Shown here one piece after another: positions 55,050-63,205 of a stretch of 64,000 nucleotides of DNA. The stretch spans positions 310,001 through 374,000 of the forward strand of contig NC_009441.1 of assembly GCF_000016645.1 (NCBI RefSeq). Reading direction: 5' to 3'. The notes beneath the pieces are model-generated. The model made no database searches. It was not told the DNA's origin and was given only the letters and a program-made list of their open reading frames with translations. Origin of the DNA: Flavobacterium johnsoniae UW101 (lineage in GTDB: Bacteria; Bacteroidota; Bacteroidia; Flavobacteriales; Flavobacteriaceae). Position numbers and translations under genes: made by a program. How positions within the stretch are numbered: the stretch's first letter is position 1; the number at the start of each line of letters is the position of its first letter.

Positions 55050-56162
55050 TCATTTCATTAATTCTTTCAATCTTACATCGATAGTCTTCTTAAATAGACC
55101 AGTTATTGCTTCATTTGAATAATTTTCTAAAAAAAAGTTTTTTGAATTAATTCCTTTATCAAATAATTCCGTCCTATTTTGATTAAAATAATTTATTTGT
55201 TCAATAAACTCTTCAGCTGTTTCACATTGAGCTCCTATATCTTTAATTTTTTTTATATCGTAGCCCTCTAAAGCTTCTGATGTTGCAAGAATTGGTTTTC
55301 CATACATTAATGCCTCAGCCGTTTTTGTCTTCATTCCACTACCTAAAAAAATAGGTAAAATAACTATTTGTGCTTTTTTATAAAACAAATCGAGGCTTTC
55401 GACTCTTCCGTATATAGTTGTATTCTTGTTATTCGTAATAATGTTATCATTTAATCCGTTACCCACAATTGACAAATTGACATTTTGGACTTTAGTCATT
55501 ACATTATTAATGAACCAATTAATTCCATGTATATTAGCATAAAAATTAGAACCTACAAAAAGTAATTCCAGATTATTAGTTTCACTAATAAATTTCTCAT
55601 CTAATAAAGGTTGTTCAATTTTCTTTGTTTCCAGTGATGTTGGTAATAAAAAATCTGCTTTCCTTCCATAAATTGAAAATAACTTTTTGCTATCTCTTTC
55701 ATTTAAAGCAATAATCAAATTTGAATAATTAACAGAAAGTTGTTCAACTCTTTTTATAAAAGGAGGCAAAAAGTATCTGCTTTTAAGTTTGCTTGACTTA
55801 AACAAATCTTTGATATATAGATACTCAACATTATGGAAGAAAGTAATTACGATAATATTTTTAAATTGTCTTTTAATACTTTTTGATATCAATCCATAAA
55901 TTGAATTTGAAATAAATACTACTTGAATATCTTCTTTTTTTAAAATAGAAGAAATATCTTTTAATGTTTTATTTGATATCCCACCAAAAAATGATAAATA
56001 TTTACTGTATAAAATACTTGTGTTTTTATCTTCTTTTTCAAATTCATGAATAATAATATTTTCCTCGCCATATACATTTTGCAATAAATACAAATTCCTA
56101 TTATTTACAACTGCACCGCCAGAATCAAGTTTTAATTTATTTAAAACAAAAAGTATTTTCAT
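55050..56162 (-). CDS. GT4-like glycosyltransferase
   Basis: A 370-residue GT-B protein. ILFVLNKLKLDSGGAVVNNR at the N-terminus, LELLFVGSNFYANIHGINWF near residue 200 and LPIFLGSGMKTKTAEALMYG near residue 275, followed by PILATSEALEGYD, place it in the GT4-like group in which a Gly-rich stretch replaces the first Glu of EX7E. It opens a short unit after a 248-bp non-coding gap. Confidence 0.83.
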   Translation of the reverse strand: MKILFVLNKLKLDSGGAVVNNRNLYLLQNVYGEENIIIHEFEKEDKNTSILYSKYLSFFGGISNKTLKDISSILKKEDIQVVFISNSIYGLISKSIKRQFKNIIVITFFHNVEYLYIKDLFKSSKLKSRYFLPPFIKRVEQLSVNYSNLIIALNERDSKKLFSIYGRKADFLLPTSLETKKIEQPLLDEKFISETNNLELLFVGSNFYANIHGINWFINNVMTKVQNVNLSIVGNGLNDNIITNNKNTTIYGRVESLDLFYKKAQIVILPIFLGSGMKTKTAEALMYGKPILATSEALEGYDIKKIKDIGAQCETAEEFIEQINYFNQNRTELFDKGINSKNFFLENYSNEAITGLFKKTIDVRLKELMK

Positions 56163-56410
56163 ATTAAACTAATTGTATCGTTTAACAACAAATTTATTTA
56201 CATTTTTAACAAAAATCTATTTAAGTCTATCTCACACTTGTAAAAGCATTCTTCATTTAAAGTGCAAAAGCCTTTCAAGCTCTTTGATTTAATAGCATAA
56301 TTTAAACTTAACAAAAAAAATCTAAATTATATTTATACTTTAAATCGTAAGATAATTGAGATTTACTTAAATACACATAACTAAGACTCTAAAAATTCAT
56401 CATATATCTT
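56163..56410. other. 248-bp AT-rich intergenic region with a candidate promoter element
   Basis: The largest gene-free stretch in the window. It contains no open frame of note. On the minus strand TAAATTTG at 56189-56196 matches the -7 consensus TAnnTTTG, 26 bp before the GT4 start; a TTG lies 13 bp further upstream, which is shorter than the usual 17-23 bp. A run of eight T residues lies about 90 bp after the wzx stop without a convincing stem. A transcription break between wzx and the GT pair is likely but not proven. Confidence 0.35.
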
Positions 56411-57817
56411 TTATAATTGCTGTCGTCTTAATTTAATTAATGATTCTTGTGCACCTATTACAATAAACATAAAAAAACTAATTCTAAATTCTTTACAAAC
56501 TACATATGGCCACTTCCAATTTGCATAAGCGATCTGAACTAATCCTTGTACTAAAACAAGTCCTAATATTCCCCATCCTGTATATGCTAGAGAAAAATAA
56601 TCTCCTAGAATTATTGCTCCTCCTGCAATTAAAGATGGTTTAACAAACGGTATTTCATTCTTAATTACAATCAGTGTCGAAAAATTAGAGTGATTACCTT
56701 CTAATAAAACAATTACCGTAAAAACCCCCATTATCAATAACGAAGGAAGTTTGGCATTGGCCCCTATAACTGTCAAAAACCAAGGACATATAAAAATTAT
56801 AAAAAAGGCTCCCAAAATAAATAATACATAATATAAATTCATACTGTAAGCAAACTCTTTTAATAATTCATCCAATTTCCCATTAACTCTTAATACAGAA
56901 AAACGGGATTGATTTATTGAAAAAAAAGTTCCTGCTACGGCACTTACTAATCCAAAAAGCTGCAACATAAGACCATATGATGCAATATCTGATAAAGGCA
57001 AATACAAGCCTGCTAAAAAAAGACTGAATTTATTAATGGCATAACTCCCTATAAACACAAGTCCTAATCTTCGAGAATTATGCCAAACGATATTAAACAA
57101 CTTTATCTTTTCTTCTTTCGTGATAATATAACTGTCTAACTTACCTCGCAAATCGTTCGTAAAAAAAAACCTATATGAAATAATCCTGTTAAAAAAAGGT
57201 GCAACAAAATTTGCAATTACAACTCCTACTAATCCAAATCCCATATAGAGAAAAACAAAAGCTAAGAGGATATAAACCAGTTTTGAGTATACAATAGCTT
57301 TCCTAGATTCCATTATCATCCCTTTTCCAACTAATAAAGAGGTATAATATGAATAGAAAATATCAAAAAAAATAGAAAAAGAAAAAAACAACCAAATTAT
57401 AAAAGCATTATCAACACTTTTAAAACCATCTGTAACCTCATAAATATACCAAGTTCCTAAACTAAGCATAGTAGTCAAAACCACTAAAGCAATCCTCCTG
57501 TAAACATATTGTGCGGTTTTGATCATTGTTGACAGTAAACGATAATTAATTTCAGTAGGACTATCTAAGACTTCTAATCCTTCTTTTTTTAAATTCTGAG
57601 CACCTCCAAAAACATAAGATATGTTCCTGCCAAACTGTGATGCAAATCCAAAATCAAAAAGAGACACTAATGATCCAAATGTTATTAATAAATAATTTAA
57701 TCCTATTTCTTCTTTTGTAAGCATTCTAAGTATCAAAGGCAACGTGATTACTCCTGAGGCTATAGAAAAAATTTGGGCAAAATAGCCCCAAAAAACATCT
57801 TTTTTTGACAATAACAT
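56411..57817 (-). CDS. wzx: Wzx-type polysaccharide flippase
   Basis: A 468-residue protein with about 12-14 membrane helices of the MATE-like polysaccharide transport group: FWGYFAQIFSIASGVITLPL in helix 1, LNYLLITFGSLVSLFDFGF in helix 2 and GLVGVVIANFVAPFFNRI in a later helix. It flips undecaprenyl-diphosphate-linked repeat units to the periplasm, where a Wzy polymerase acts. It is the last gene of the module that starts with the GDPD-like gene, so the WavE product is probably part of its cargo. Confidence 0.88.
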   Translation of the reverse strand: MLLSKKDVFWGYFAQIFSIASGVITLPLILRMLTKEEIGLNYLLITFGSLVSLFDFGFASQFGRNISYVFGGAQNLKKEGLEVLDSPTEINYRLLSTMIKTAQYVYRRIALVVLTTMLSLGTWYIYEVTDGFKSVDNAFIIWLFFSFSIFFDIFYSYYTSLLVGKGMIMESRKAIVYSKLVYILLAFVFLYMGFGLVGVVIANFVAPFFNRIISYRFFFTNDLRGKLDSYIITKEEKIKLFNIVWHNSRRLGLVFIGSYAINKFSLFLAGLYLPLSDIASYGLMLQLFGLVSAVAGTFFSINQSRFSVLRVNGKLDELLKEFAYSMNLYYVLFILGAFFIIFICPWFLTVIGANAKLPSLLIMGVFTVIVLLEGNHSNFSTLIVIKNEIPFVKPSLIAGGAIILGDYFSLAYTGWGILGLVLVQGLVQIAYANWKWPYVVCKEFRISFFMFIVIGAQESLIKLRRQQL

Positions 57818-57931
57818 ATTGATAATTAAATTGGGGAGATAATTCTAAAATTGCGACAGCAATACTTGCCTCTTTTCATTTAAAATTTATATATCTCTAA
57901 GAAATCGAAATATTTAAATTCTACTTCTAAA

Positions 57932-58918
57932 TCAAGCTTTTTTAAATAACTTTTTTAGTTTCAACATTAAAAAAATACATCTAAACTTATAAGAATTTAA
58001 AATTGTTTTACAAATAAGCTCAATTTTATCAAAGATTGAAATTCCTTTTACACAATATTTATCGTAAAGTTCTATCCATTCTTGTGAAGAATAAATGAGT
58101 GGATAGTTTAAAAACTCAATCATTTTATCGGGCAATACAAATCCCAATTCATTCGGAGATGCTATAACAAAATTATTTATTATAGATAATTCAGATTTAA
58201 CAATTTTATTTAAAGGTATTTCACTGTAAAATTTAAGATTTAAATTAAGGTTATATTTTTTACAAAAAGCAAACCATATATATTGTTCAGAAGCGAATTT
58301 CATTTCATATCCTCCTTCTGAATACGGATCATTCCATTTAATCCAACCAGATTGAACGGCTCTTGTAGTTTGCGGTTCTAGCTGAAGTTCGATATCCCAT
58401 AGCTGTTTCATATCACTTGTCAGACCTACTTGAAAAATATCACTAATGTGAAACAAAACAGGAGCTTTTCTAGGATTTAATGAAAAAACATTTGATGTAA
58501 TAATCCTTTGATCAAAAAAACAATATTTTCCTCTATTTGGATATTCAGATAAAAAGTCAATAAAACCATTGTGCGATAACTTACAATCTCCTCTCAGTTT
58601 TATTGCAAATTTTCGACTAGCAACTTTTAAACCATTGTTTGTCGAAACAATCTGCCTATTATTGTTATTGAATTTATTTTTTAAATTATAGTCATTATAT
58701 GATATAGAACCTGGGTCTTCATTAAAAACAATTTTATCATAATCCAAATGACTAACATCAGTATTTATCCATGTTGAAATTATAATTTCTGAACCGGGTA
58801 AAACATTCTTTACACTTGCAATACATTTTTTTGTAAGTTGTTTTTCATCTTCATCATCAGGTTTACCAAGAACTGGCCCTTGTATGATGATAGAAAAATC
58901 AGAACTTTGTATTTTCAT
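57932..58918 (-). CDS. WavE-family glycan transferase
   Basis: A 328-residue protein of the WavE lipopolysaccharide-synthesis family: FSIIIQGPVLG (residues 8-18), EIIISTWINTDVS (44-56) and FAIKLRGDCKLSHNGFIDFL near residue 105. The family is named after a Vibrio cholerae core-LPS gene and is treated as GT-A-like; its donor is not generally known. It overlaps the nucleotidyltransferase gene upstream by 4 bp. Together with two nucleotidyltransferases, a cupin, a HAD and a GDPD-like protein, it probably transfers the activated unit these proteins make. Confidence 0.85.
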   Translation of the reverse strand: MKIQSSDFSIIIQGPVLGKPDDEDEKQLTKKCIASVKNVLPGSEIIISTWINTDVSHLDYDKIVFNEDPGSISYNDYNLKNKFNNNNRQIVSTNNGLKVASRKFAIKLRGDCKLSHNGFIDFLSEYPNRGKYCFFDQRIITSNVFSLNPRKAPVLFHISDIFQVGLTSDMKQLWDIELQLEPQTTRAVQSGWIKWNDPYSEGGYEMKFASEQYIWFAFCKKYNLNLNLKFYSEIPLNKIVKSELSIINNFVIASPNELGFVLPDKMIEFLNYPLIYSSQEWIELYDKYCVKGISIFDKIELICKTILNSYKFRCIFLMLKLKKLFKKA

Positions 58919-59652
58919 AATCTCTTTAAATATACTTCTAAATCTTCAGGTGTTCCAATTCCATGCATATTACTAAATTCAATATCATAAATTCCTATCC
59001 TTGCTCCGTCTTTTATTAAATAATTATAGACTGGACAAGTATAAAACTCATTGTTGACGCGATCATTTTCAATAATCATATCTATGGCTGAATCAACAAA
59101 TTGTGCGCCTTTATTAAAGAGATAAATTCCAACTGTAGCAAATTCTGATATAGCCTCTTTTTCTTTTACTTCAATAACTAAATCATCATTTAATTTAGCA
59201 AAAGACCATTTTGGATTTAATTCTATATCTTTAAAAGTTAGTATCGAACCATCCAAATCTCTATCAAAGCAATCATTAATAAAATCCGGTATTGATATAT
59301 CGACAATTTGATCTGAATTAGCTATTAGCAATGGTAATTCATTATTGATATATTTTCTAGCATACAAAACTGTACAAACAGTACCTTCAGTTAATTTATC
59401 AATACCAATAAATTTGGCATTATATTCTTTTTCAATCTGAACAACTAGTTCTTTTTCCTTTTCTAAATGTTCTTTGCGAGCAATTAAAATGTAATTAGCA
59501 TCTGGATAACTCAAATTATCTAAAACCCTTACTATCATTGGCTTTCCATCAACATCAATAAATGGTTTCGGCTTTTCGTATCCTACATTAGCAAAACGAC
59601 TTCCTAAACCAGCCATAGGGATTACTATATTAATCTTGCTCATATTTATCAT
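58915..59652 (-). CDS. Sugar-1-phosphate-type nucleotidyltransferase, copy 2 (intact signature)
   Basis: A 245-residue single-domain nucleotidyltransferase: INIVIPMAGLGSRFANVGYE has the intact GxGxR signature, followed by KPKPFIDVDGKPMIVRVLDN, TEGTVCTVLYARKYI and LLIANSDQIVDI (metal-binding Asp). GTPEDLEVYLKRL closes it like other NTP-transferases. It activates a small phosphorylated compound with an unknown NTP. A start at the in-frame ATG 59643 would suit equally. It overlaps the cupin gene by 23 bp (14 bp with the inner start) and is a paralogue of the gene at 59969. Confidence 0.85.
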   Translation of the reverse strand: MINMSKINIVIPMAGLGSRFANVGYEKPKPFIDVDGKPMIVRVLDNLSYPDANYILIARKEHLEKEKELVVQIEKEYNAKFIGIDKLTEGTVCTVLYARKYINNELPLLIANSDQIVDISIPDFINDCFDRDLDGSILTFKDIELNPKWSFAKLNDDLVIEVKEKEAISEFATVGIYLFNKGAQFVDSAIDMIIENDRVNNEFYTCPVYNYLIKDGARIGIYDIEFSNMHGIGTPEDLEVYLKRL

Positions 59653-59959
59653 TATTTGCGCCTGGTAATTTCACCACAACAGTTATTACATCAGTTAGTG
59701 CCTTAAAGTTTGTTGTCACTCCTGGAACGATTTTTATTATTTCATTTTCACCATACTGTATACCATTCATTTCAACAATACCATTAACTATTACAGTAAA
59801 TTCAGTTGCAATTTTATGAAAATGAGGATTTTCAAACTCACCCTTTTTATATTTTTTTACTCCAACTTCTACTTCATTTGTCTTATATAAAGATGGTTCG
59901 AAATTTCCAATAAACCATCCTTTGAACATTTCATCTAAATTATATTTTTCTACTACCAT
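59630..59959 (-). CDS. Small single-domain cupin protein
   Basis: A 109-residue cupin: VGVKKYKKGEFENPHFHKIA (metal-ligand histidines in HFHK), TEFTVIVNGIVEMNGIQYGE and EIIKIVPGVTTNFKALTD. It lacks the RfbC active-site pattern and could isomerise or epimerise an activated precursor, or bind it in a regulatory way. It sits between the two nucleotidyltransferase genes, overlapping one and lying 9 bp from the other, so its ligand is probably the compound they activate. Confidence 0.75.
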   Translation of the reverse strand: MVVEKYNLDEMFKGWFIGNFEPSLYKTNEVEVGVKKYKKGEFENPHFHKIATEFTVIVNGIVEMNGIQYGENEIIKIVPGVTTNFKALTDVITVVVKLPGANNDKYEQD

Positions 59960-59968
59960 CTTTCATTT

Positions 59969-60691
59969 TTAATTATAATTCTCAAATTCTGTGATCAATT
60001 TAGGGGAATAAAATGAATGATAATCTTTATTCTCAATTTCATAAAAATTAACTTTTTTATTTCTTAATATAAATTCATTTATAACTGGAGATATAAAAAA
60101 CATTCCGTCACTCTGAACATCATTGATAATTGTCTGGAAAGCACATTCAAAGAAAAGTTTAGCTGAATTGAAATAATAATATCCAGCAATAGCCCTATTA
60201 CTTATAGGGTTCTTTTCAGCAGTTTGAATAACATTCTCTCCATCAGTAAGAATATATGACCATCTAGGATGAACAGATTTAAAAGTTACAACACCTACAT
60301 CGGCTTTTTTATCTAACCAATATGAGTTAAACTCAGACAAATCCTTTTGTATAATTTGATCACTATTTAATATTAAAATAGAATCATCATTATCAATTTT
60401 ATCAATAGTCATTAAAACCGAACATAATCCCCCTTTAGTTTCATTTTTTATTTTTACAATTTCACAATTAGGAGATAATAATTTTAATGTATTATCTAGA
60501 TGATACTTTGTTGCATCTTCGTCTTTAATAACAAAAACAATTTGATTTGGAATTGTTATTGAACTTGTTTTTTCTATAACCCACTCAATCATTGGTTTAC
60601 CTTTAATCTCTACCAAAGGTTTAGGGTAAGGAAAACCAGCCTTATGAAATATTTCTGAAGAACCGGCTAAGGGTATAATTATCTTAAGCAT
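59969..60691 (-). CDS. Nucleotidyltransferase-like protein, copy 1 (altered GxGxR signature)
   Basis: A 240-residue protein from the ATG at 60691; a TTG 6 bp further upstream is also open. It is a paralogue of the gene at 58915: both share PKPLVEIKGKPMIEWV-like, NETKGGLCSVLMTIDKI-like and LILNSDQII-like stretches and an ending with a C-terminal aromatic segment. In this copy the N-terminal glycine loop reads LAGSSEIFHKAG, so the Gly and Arg of GxGxR are replaced by Ser and Ile/Glu. It may be a nucleotidyltransferase of a divergent subgroup or a non-catalytic partner. Confidence 0.75.
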   Translation of the reverse strand: MLKIIIPLAGSSEIFHKAGFPYPKPLVEIKGKPMIEWVIEKTSSITIPNQIVFVIKDEDATKYHLDNTLKLLSPNCEIVKIKNETKGGLCSVLMTIDKIDNDDSILILNSDQIIQKDLSEFNSYWLDKKADVGVVTFKSVHPRWSYILTDGENVIQTAEKNPISNRAIAGYYYFNSAKLFFECAFQTIINDVQSDGMFFISPVINEFILRNKKVNFYEIENKDYHSFYSPKLITEFENYN

Positions 60692-61310
60692 TTTCAATTT
60701 CTTTGATACGTTTTATAATATTCTGATAGGTTACATCATCTGGATTTTCAACTTTCAACAAATGAGCTCCAGAAGCTAGCGCTGCTTTTATGCCATTTTG
60801 ATTATCTTCTATTATCAAGCATTCATCAGGTTGAAACCCCAACCTATTTATAGCCTTGCTGTAAATTTCTGGATCAGGTTTTCCTTTTTCAACATCTTGG
60901 TTTGACAAAAAGAAATCTAAGTATTCTATCAAACCCGATCTTTCCATCATTAATTCAATTGTCTTACGAACAGAATTTGAACATACTGACAAAAGATACC
61001 CGTCATTTTTAAGTTTTGACAAAGCATATCTATGATGAAAAATTGGCTTACAAGTAGTATAAACTATTTCCCATGTATATTCTTGTTTCAAATCATTGAT
61101 AAAATCATGAAGTTTAGTTGGAAGTCCTCCTTCCAAACTTAACATTTCTAATTTTTTCTTGGTAGGTAATCCATCAAAAGTTACTAGGTGATCATACCTG
61201 GTTATCTCAGTACCAAATAGCCCAAGCGCTTTATTGAGGGATTCATAGTGCCAATCACGTGCATCTATTAAAACACCATCCATATCAAAAATTACAGCTT
61301 TAATTTTCAT
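60684..61310 (-). CDS. HAD-superfamily phosphatase (phosphoglucomutase/phosphatase type)
   Basis: A 208-residue HAD protein of the beta-phosphoglucomutase branch. Motif I is FDMDGVLID with nucleophile Asp9 and acid Asp11, motif II is SVCSNSVRK near residue 110, the motif III Lys is in EKGKPDPEIY, and IIEDNQNG gives motif IV acids near residue 165. A helical cap lies between motifs I and II. In this module it would dephosphorylate or isomerise the phosphorylated precursor that the nucleotidyltransferases handle. It overlaps the next gene by 8-14 bp and lies 6 bp after the GDPD-like gene. Confidence 0.88.
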   Translation of the reverse strand: MKIKAVIFDMDGVLIDARDWHYESLNKALGLFGTEITRYDHLVTFDGLPTKKKLEMLSLEGGLPTKLHDFINDLKQEYTWEIVYTTCKPIFHHRYALSKLKNDGYLLSVCSNSVRKTIELMMERSGLIEYLDFFLSNQDVEKGKPDPEIYSKAINRLGFQPDECLIIEDNQNGIKAALASGAHLLKVENPDDVTYQNIIKRIKEIENA

Positions 61311-61316
61311 AATTTA

Positions 61317-61946
61317 TTATTTAAAAAATTCAGTAGCATCTTCTGGTAGATCAGTACAAAGTATTATATCATCTGATTTATGATAATTATTTTCTTTCAG
61401 ATATTTCCACAAGTCAAGATGATTACGTTTGTGAAGTTCAGGAGATACTATAGCGACTTTTTTTCCGCTTTGCAAATGTTTTGATAAAATGTGCTTATCG
61501 TACCATGTCGATTCAAATGAATCCAGCCATATCCCTTCACATTTCTCAATAAATGGCGGAATAGGTTCATATTCACTTTGTCGCGTAAAAGTCATTAAAT
61601 TATTTTTTAAATAACCTATTGTGTCTGGGATAGACATATCAAAAACAAAATAATTTTCAATTCCAAATTCAATTAATTTCTCTTTTAGTTTCACTTGCAA
61701 TCCATCTGACTTAATGTTCAATGCCAAGGTCAAATTTGAATTTGAATAAGTATTATAAATTTTAAAAAAATCATCAATCTTTAAACTGTTTTCATCTGGA
61801 ATATCATGTGAAATTACTAATTCTCCTTTGTAATCTCTAATATCTGTTTCAGTTCCGTATCTTAATTTAAAAGATCTGTCAAAACTAATTTGTTTATTTT
61901 TTTCTTCTTGTGATTTCCAATAGCCTCTATGAGAAATTATATTCAT
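61317..61946 (-). CDS. Glycerophosphodiester phosphodiesterase-like protein (GDPD/PLC-like TIM barrel)
   Basis: A 209-residue cytoplasmic protein. NIISHRGYW gives the catalytic His6 and Arg7, TETDIRDY the metal-binding Glu33 and Asp35, and VISHDIP the second His47. These are the active-site residues of the GDPD family, all present, although the barrel is short (family usually 240 or more). No signal peptide is seen. As first gene of the module it could hydrolyse or form a glycerol- or polyol-phosphodiester. Its leader ends with TAATTAATTAAAATG, the same as that of wzm. Confidence 0.8.
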   Translation of the reverse strand: MNIISHRGYWKSQEEKNKQISFDRSFKLRYGTETDIRDYKGELVISHDIPDENSLKIDDFFKIYNTYSNSNLTLALNIKSDGLQVKLKEKLIEFGIENYFVFDMSIPDTIGYLKNNLMTFTRQSEYEPIPPFIEKCEGIWLDSFESTWYDKHILSKHLQSGKKVAIVSPELHKRNHLDLWKYLKENNYHKSDDIILCTDLPEDATEFFK

Positions 61947-62124
61947 TTTAATTAATTATTTTTAATATTATAAAACATTTATTCAAGATACTAAAAGATG
62001 CAGCAAAAATAAAATGATATAGTTATTACTGCTAATCTATTTCGAAAGAAAGAATAATATATTAATTCTTATATACATTTCATAAATGTAATTCTAACTA
62101 TAATTACTTTTCCTATTCAGATAA
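61947..62124. other. 178-bp AT-rich intergenic region with a candidate promoter element
   Basis: No open frame. On the minus strand TATTTTTG at 62004-62011 matches the -7 consensus TAnnTTTG, 57 bp before the GDPD-like start, without a TTG at the expected -33 spacing. A small inverted repeat TACATTT/AAATGTA (62074-62090, 3-nt loop) lies about 35 bp after the wzz stop but has no T run. The gap probably separates the export genes from the GDPD/WavE module. Confidence 0.35.
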
Positions 62125-63198
62125 TTAACTAAACAATACTTGCTTAAACAACCTTCTAACTATTAAAATAATCATTATAATAAAAGATGCTAAAATACTA
62201 CCTATGATAAATCCTTTAGCTTTTCCAAAATACTCTTTTGACAATGGCAAAATAGGTCTATCAATAACTTGGATTAAAGGAGTTTCTTTACGTAAAGTAA
62301 CTTTGGCTAATTCAGATTGTTTAACCAATTCTGTCAATATGGCTGTGTTTGCTTGTACATCTACCTGTCTCCTCGAAGAAGGTGCCCTGCGAACATTAAG
62401 GGCTGGATTCAAATTAAAAGTATTATCATTAGCGACAGCAACACTTGTGATTGCTCCATTTAATTCAGAGCGGACAGAATCTACCTGATGTTCTAGAATG
62501 TCCATATTCATGCGAGCTTTTTTACTTTTTGTCTCTACATAAAACTTACCTACTTGTTTCGCTAATGCTTCACAAAAATACAATGAAAACAATTCGTTTG
62601 TAGAACTTACATCTATTGAAATAATTGCATTTTTTTTATCTTTTTGTGCAACAGATAATGAATTTTGAGAAAGATTACGATAAATAACTCCTAAGATACT
62701 GTCATTTTCTCTTGTGAAATAATCACGATTAAGATTTGGTAAAAACTTAATATTCTTAAACTTAGGCTGATCATTCCATTTGTCTCTCCATTTATGAATT
62801 TGAATATACATTTCAGCTAACGAAATAACCTTATTATTATAATGAACAGGTGTCAAAAGGGTTTTTTCTACCATCGATCTTGACTTAAATAGTTCAGTTA
62901 AATTTGAACCTGAAAATATACTACTTCCATTACCTCCAATATCAAGTCCTAAAGAACCAGCCAAACCTAATGCTCCTCCTAAGCCTCCAGTGCTTTTTTC
63001 ATCTTCTACAACAAAAGATAATGTTGCGGTATAGATAGGTTTCTTTAAGAAAGAATAGGTCAGTCCTGCAAGAGCCCCAAAAATTCCCGCTAATACAATT
63101 ATTTTCCATTGAGATAACAAATAATTATACCAATCACTAATTTTTAGTAACAATTCTTTTAACGATATTTCATCGTTTTCAATAAGTTTATCATTCAT
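62125..63198 (-). CDS. Wzz/GumC-like chain-length determinant (co-polymerase), no kinase domain
   Basis: A 357-residue inner-membrane protein. Membrane helix 1 lies at ~32-50 and helix 2 at ~329-348; the Wzz domain starts at ~10 and a long periplasmic, coiled-coil-rich region lies between. RPILPLSKEYFGKAKG just before helix 2 is the typical Pro-rich motif. A Gly-rich patch (GGLGGALGLAGSLGLDIGG, residues 71-89) is common in Bacteroidota homologues. The BY-kinase part (Walker A and Tyr cluster) of Wzc is absent. It sets glycan chain length and joins Wzy to the Wza channel, whose gene is 7 bp upstream. Confidence 0.92.
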   Translation of the reverse strand: MNDKLIENDEISLKELLLKISDWYNYLLSQWKIIVLAGIFGALAGLTYSFLKKPIYTATLSFVVEDEKSTGGLGGALGLAGSLGLDIGGNGSSIFSGSNLTELFKSRSMVEKTLLTPVHYNNKVISLAEMYIQIHKWRDKWNDQPKFKNIKFLPNLNRDYFTRENDSILGVIYRNLSQNSLSVAQKDKKNAIISIDVSSTNELFSLYFCEALAKQVGKFYVETKSKKARMNMDILEHQVDSVRSELNGAITSVAVANDNTFNLNPALNVRRAPSSRRQVDVQANTAILTELVKQSELAKVTLRKETPLIQVIDRPILPLSKEYFGKAKGFIIGSILASFIIMIILIVRRLFKQVLFS

Positions 63199-63205
63199 TA
63201 AATAA

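Noticed and set aside
56189..56196. TAAATTTG and a TTG 13 bp upstream as a full promoter
   Set aside because: The spacing is well below the 17-23 bp usual for Flavobacterium promoters, so only a tentative -7 match is reported within the intergenic entry.
62074..62090. Hairpin TACATTT/AAATGTA after the wzz gene as terminator
   Set aside because: Stem is short, AT-only apart from one pair, and no T run follows on the transcribed strand.
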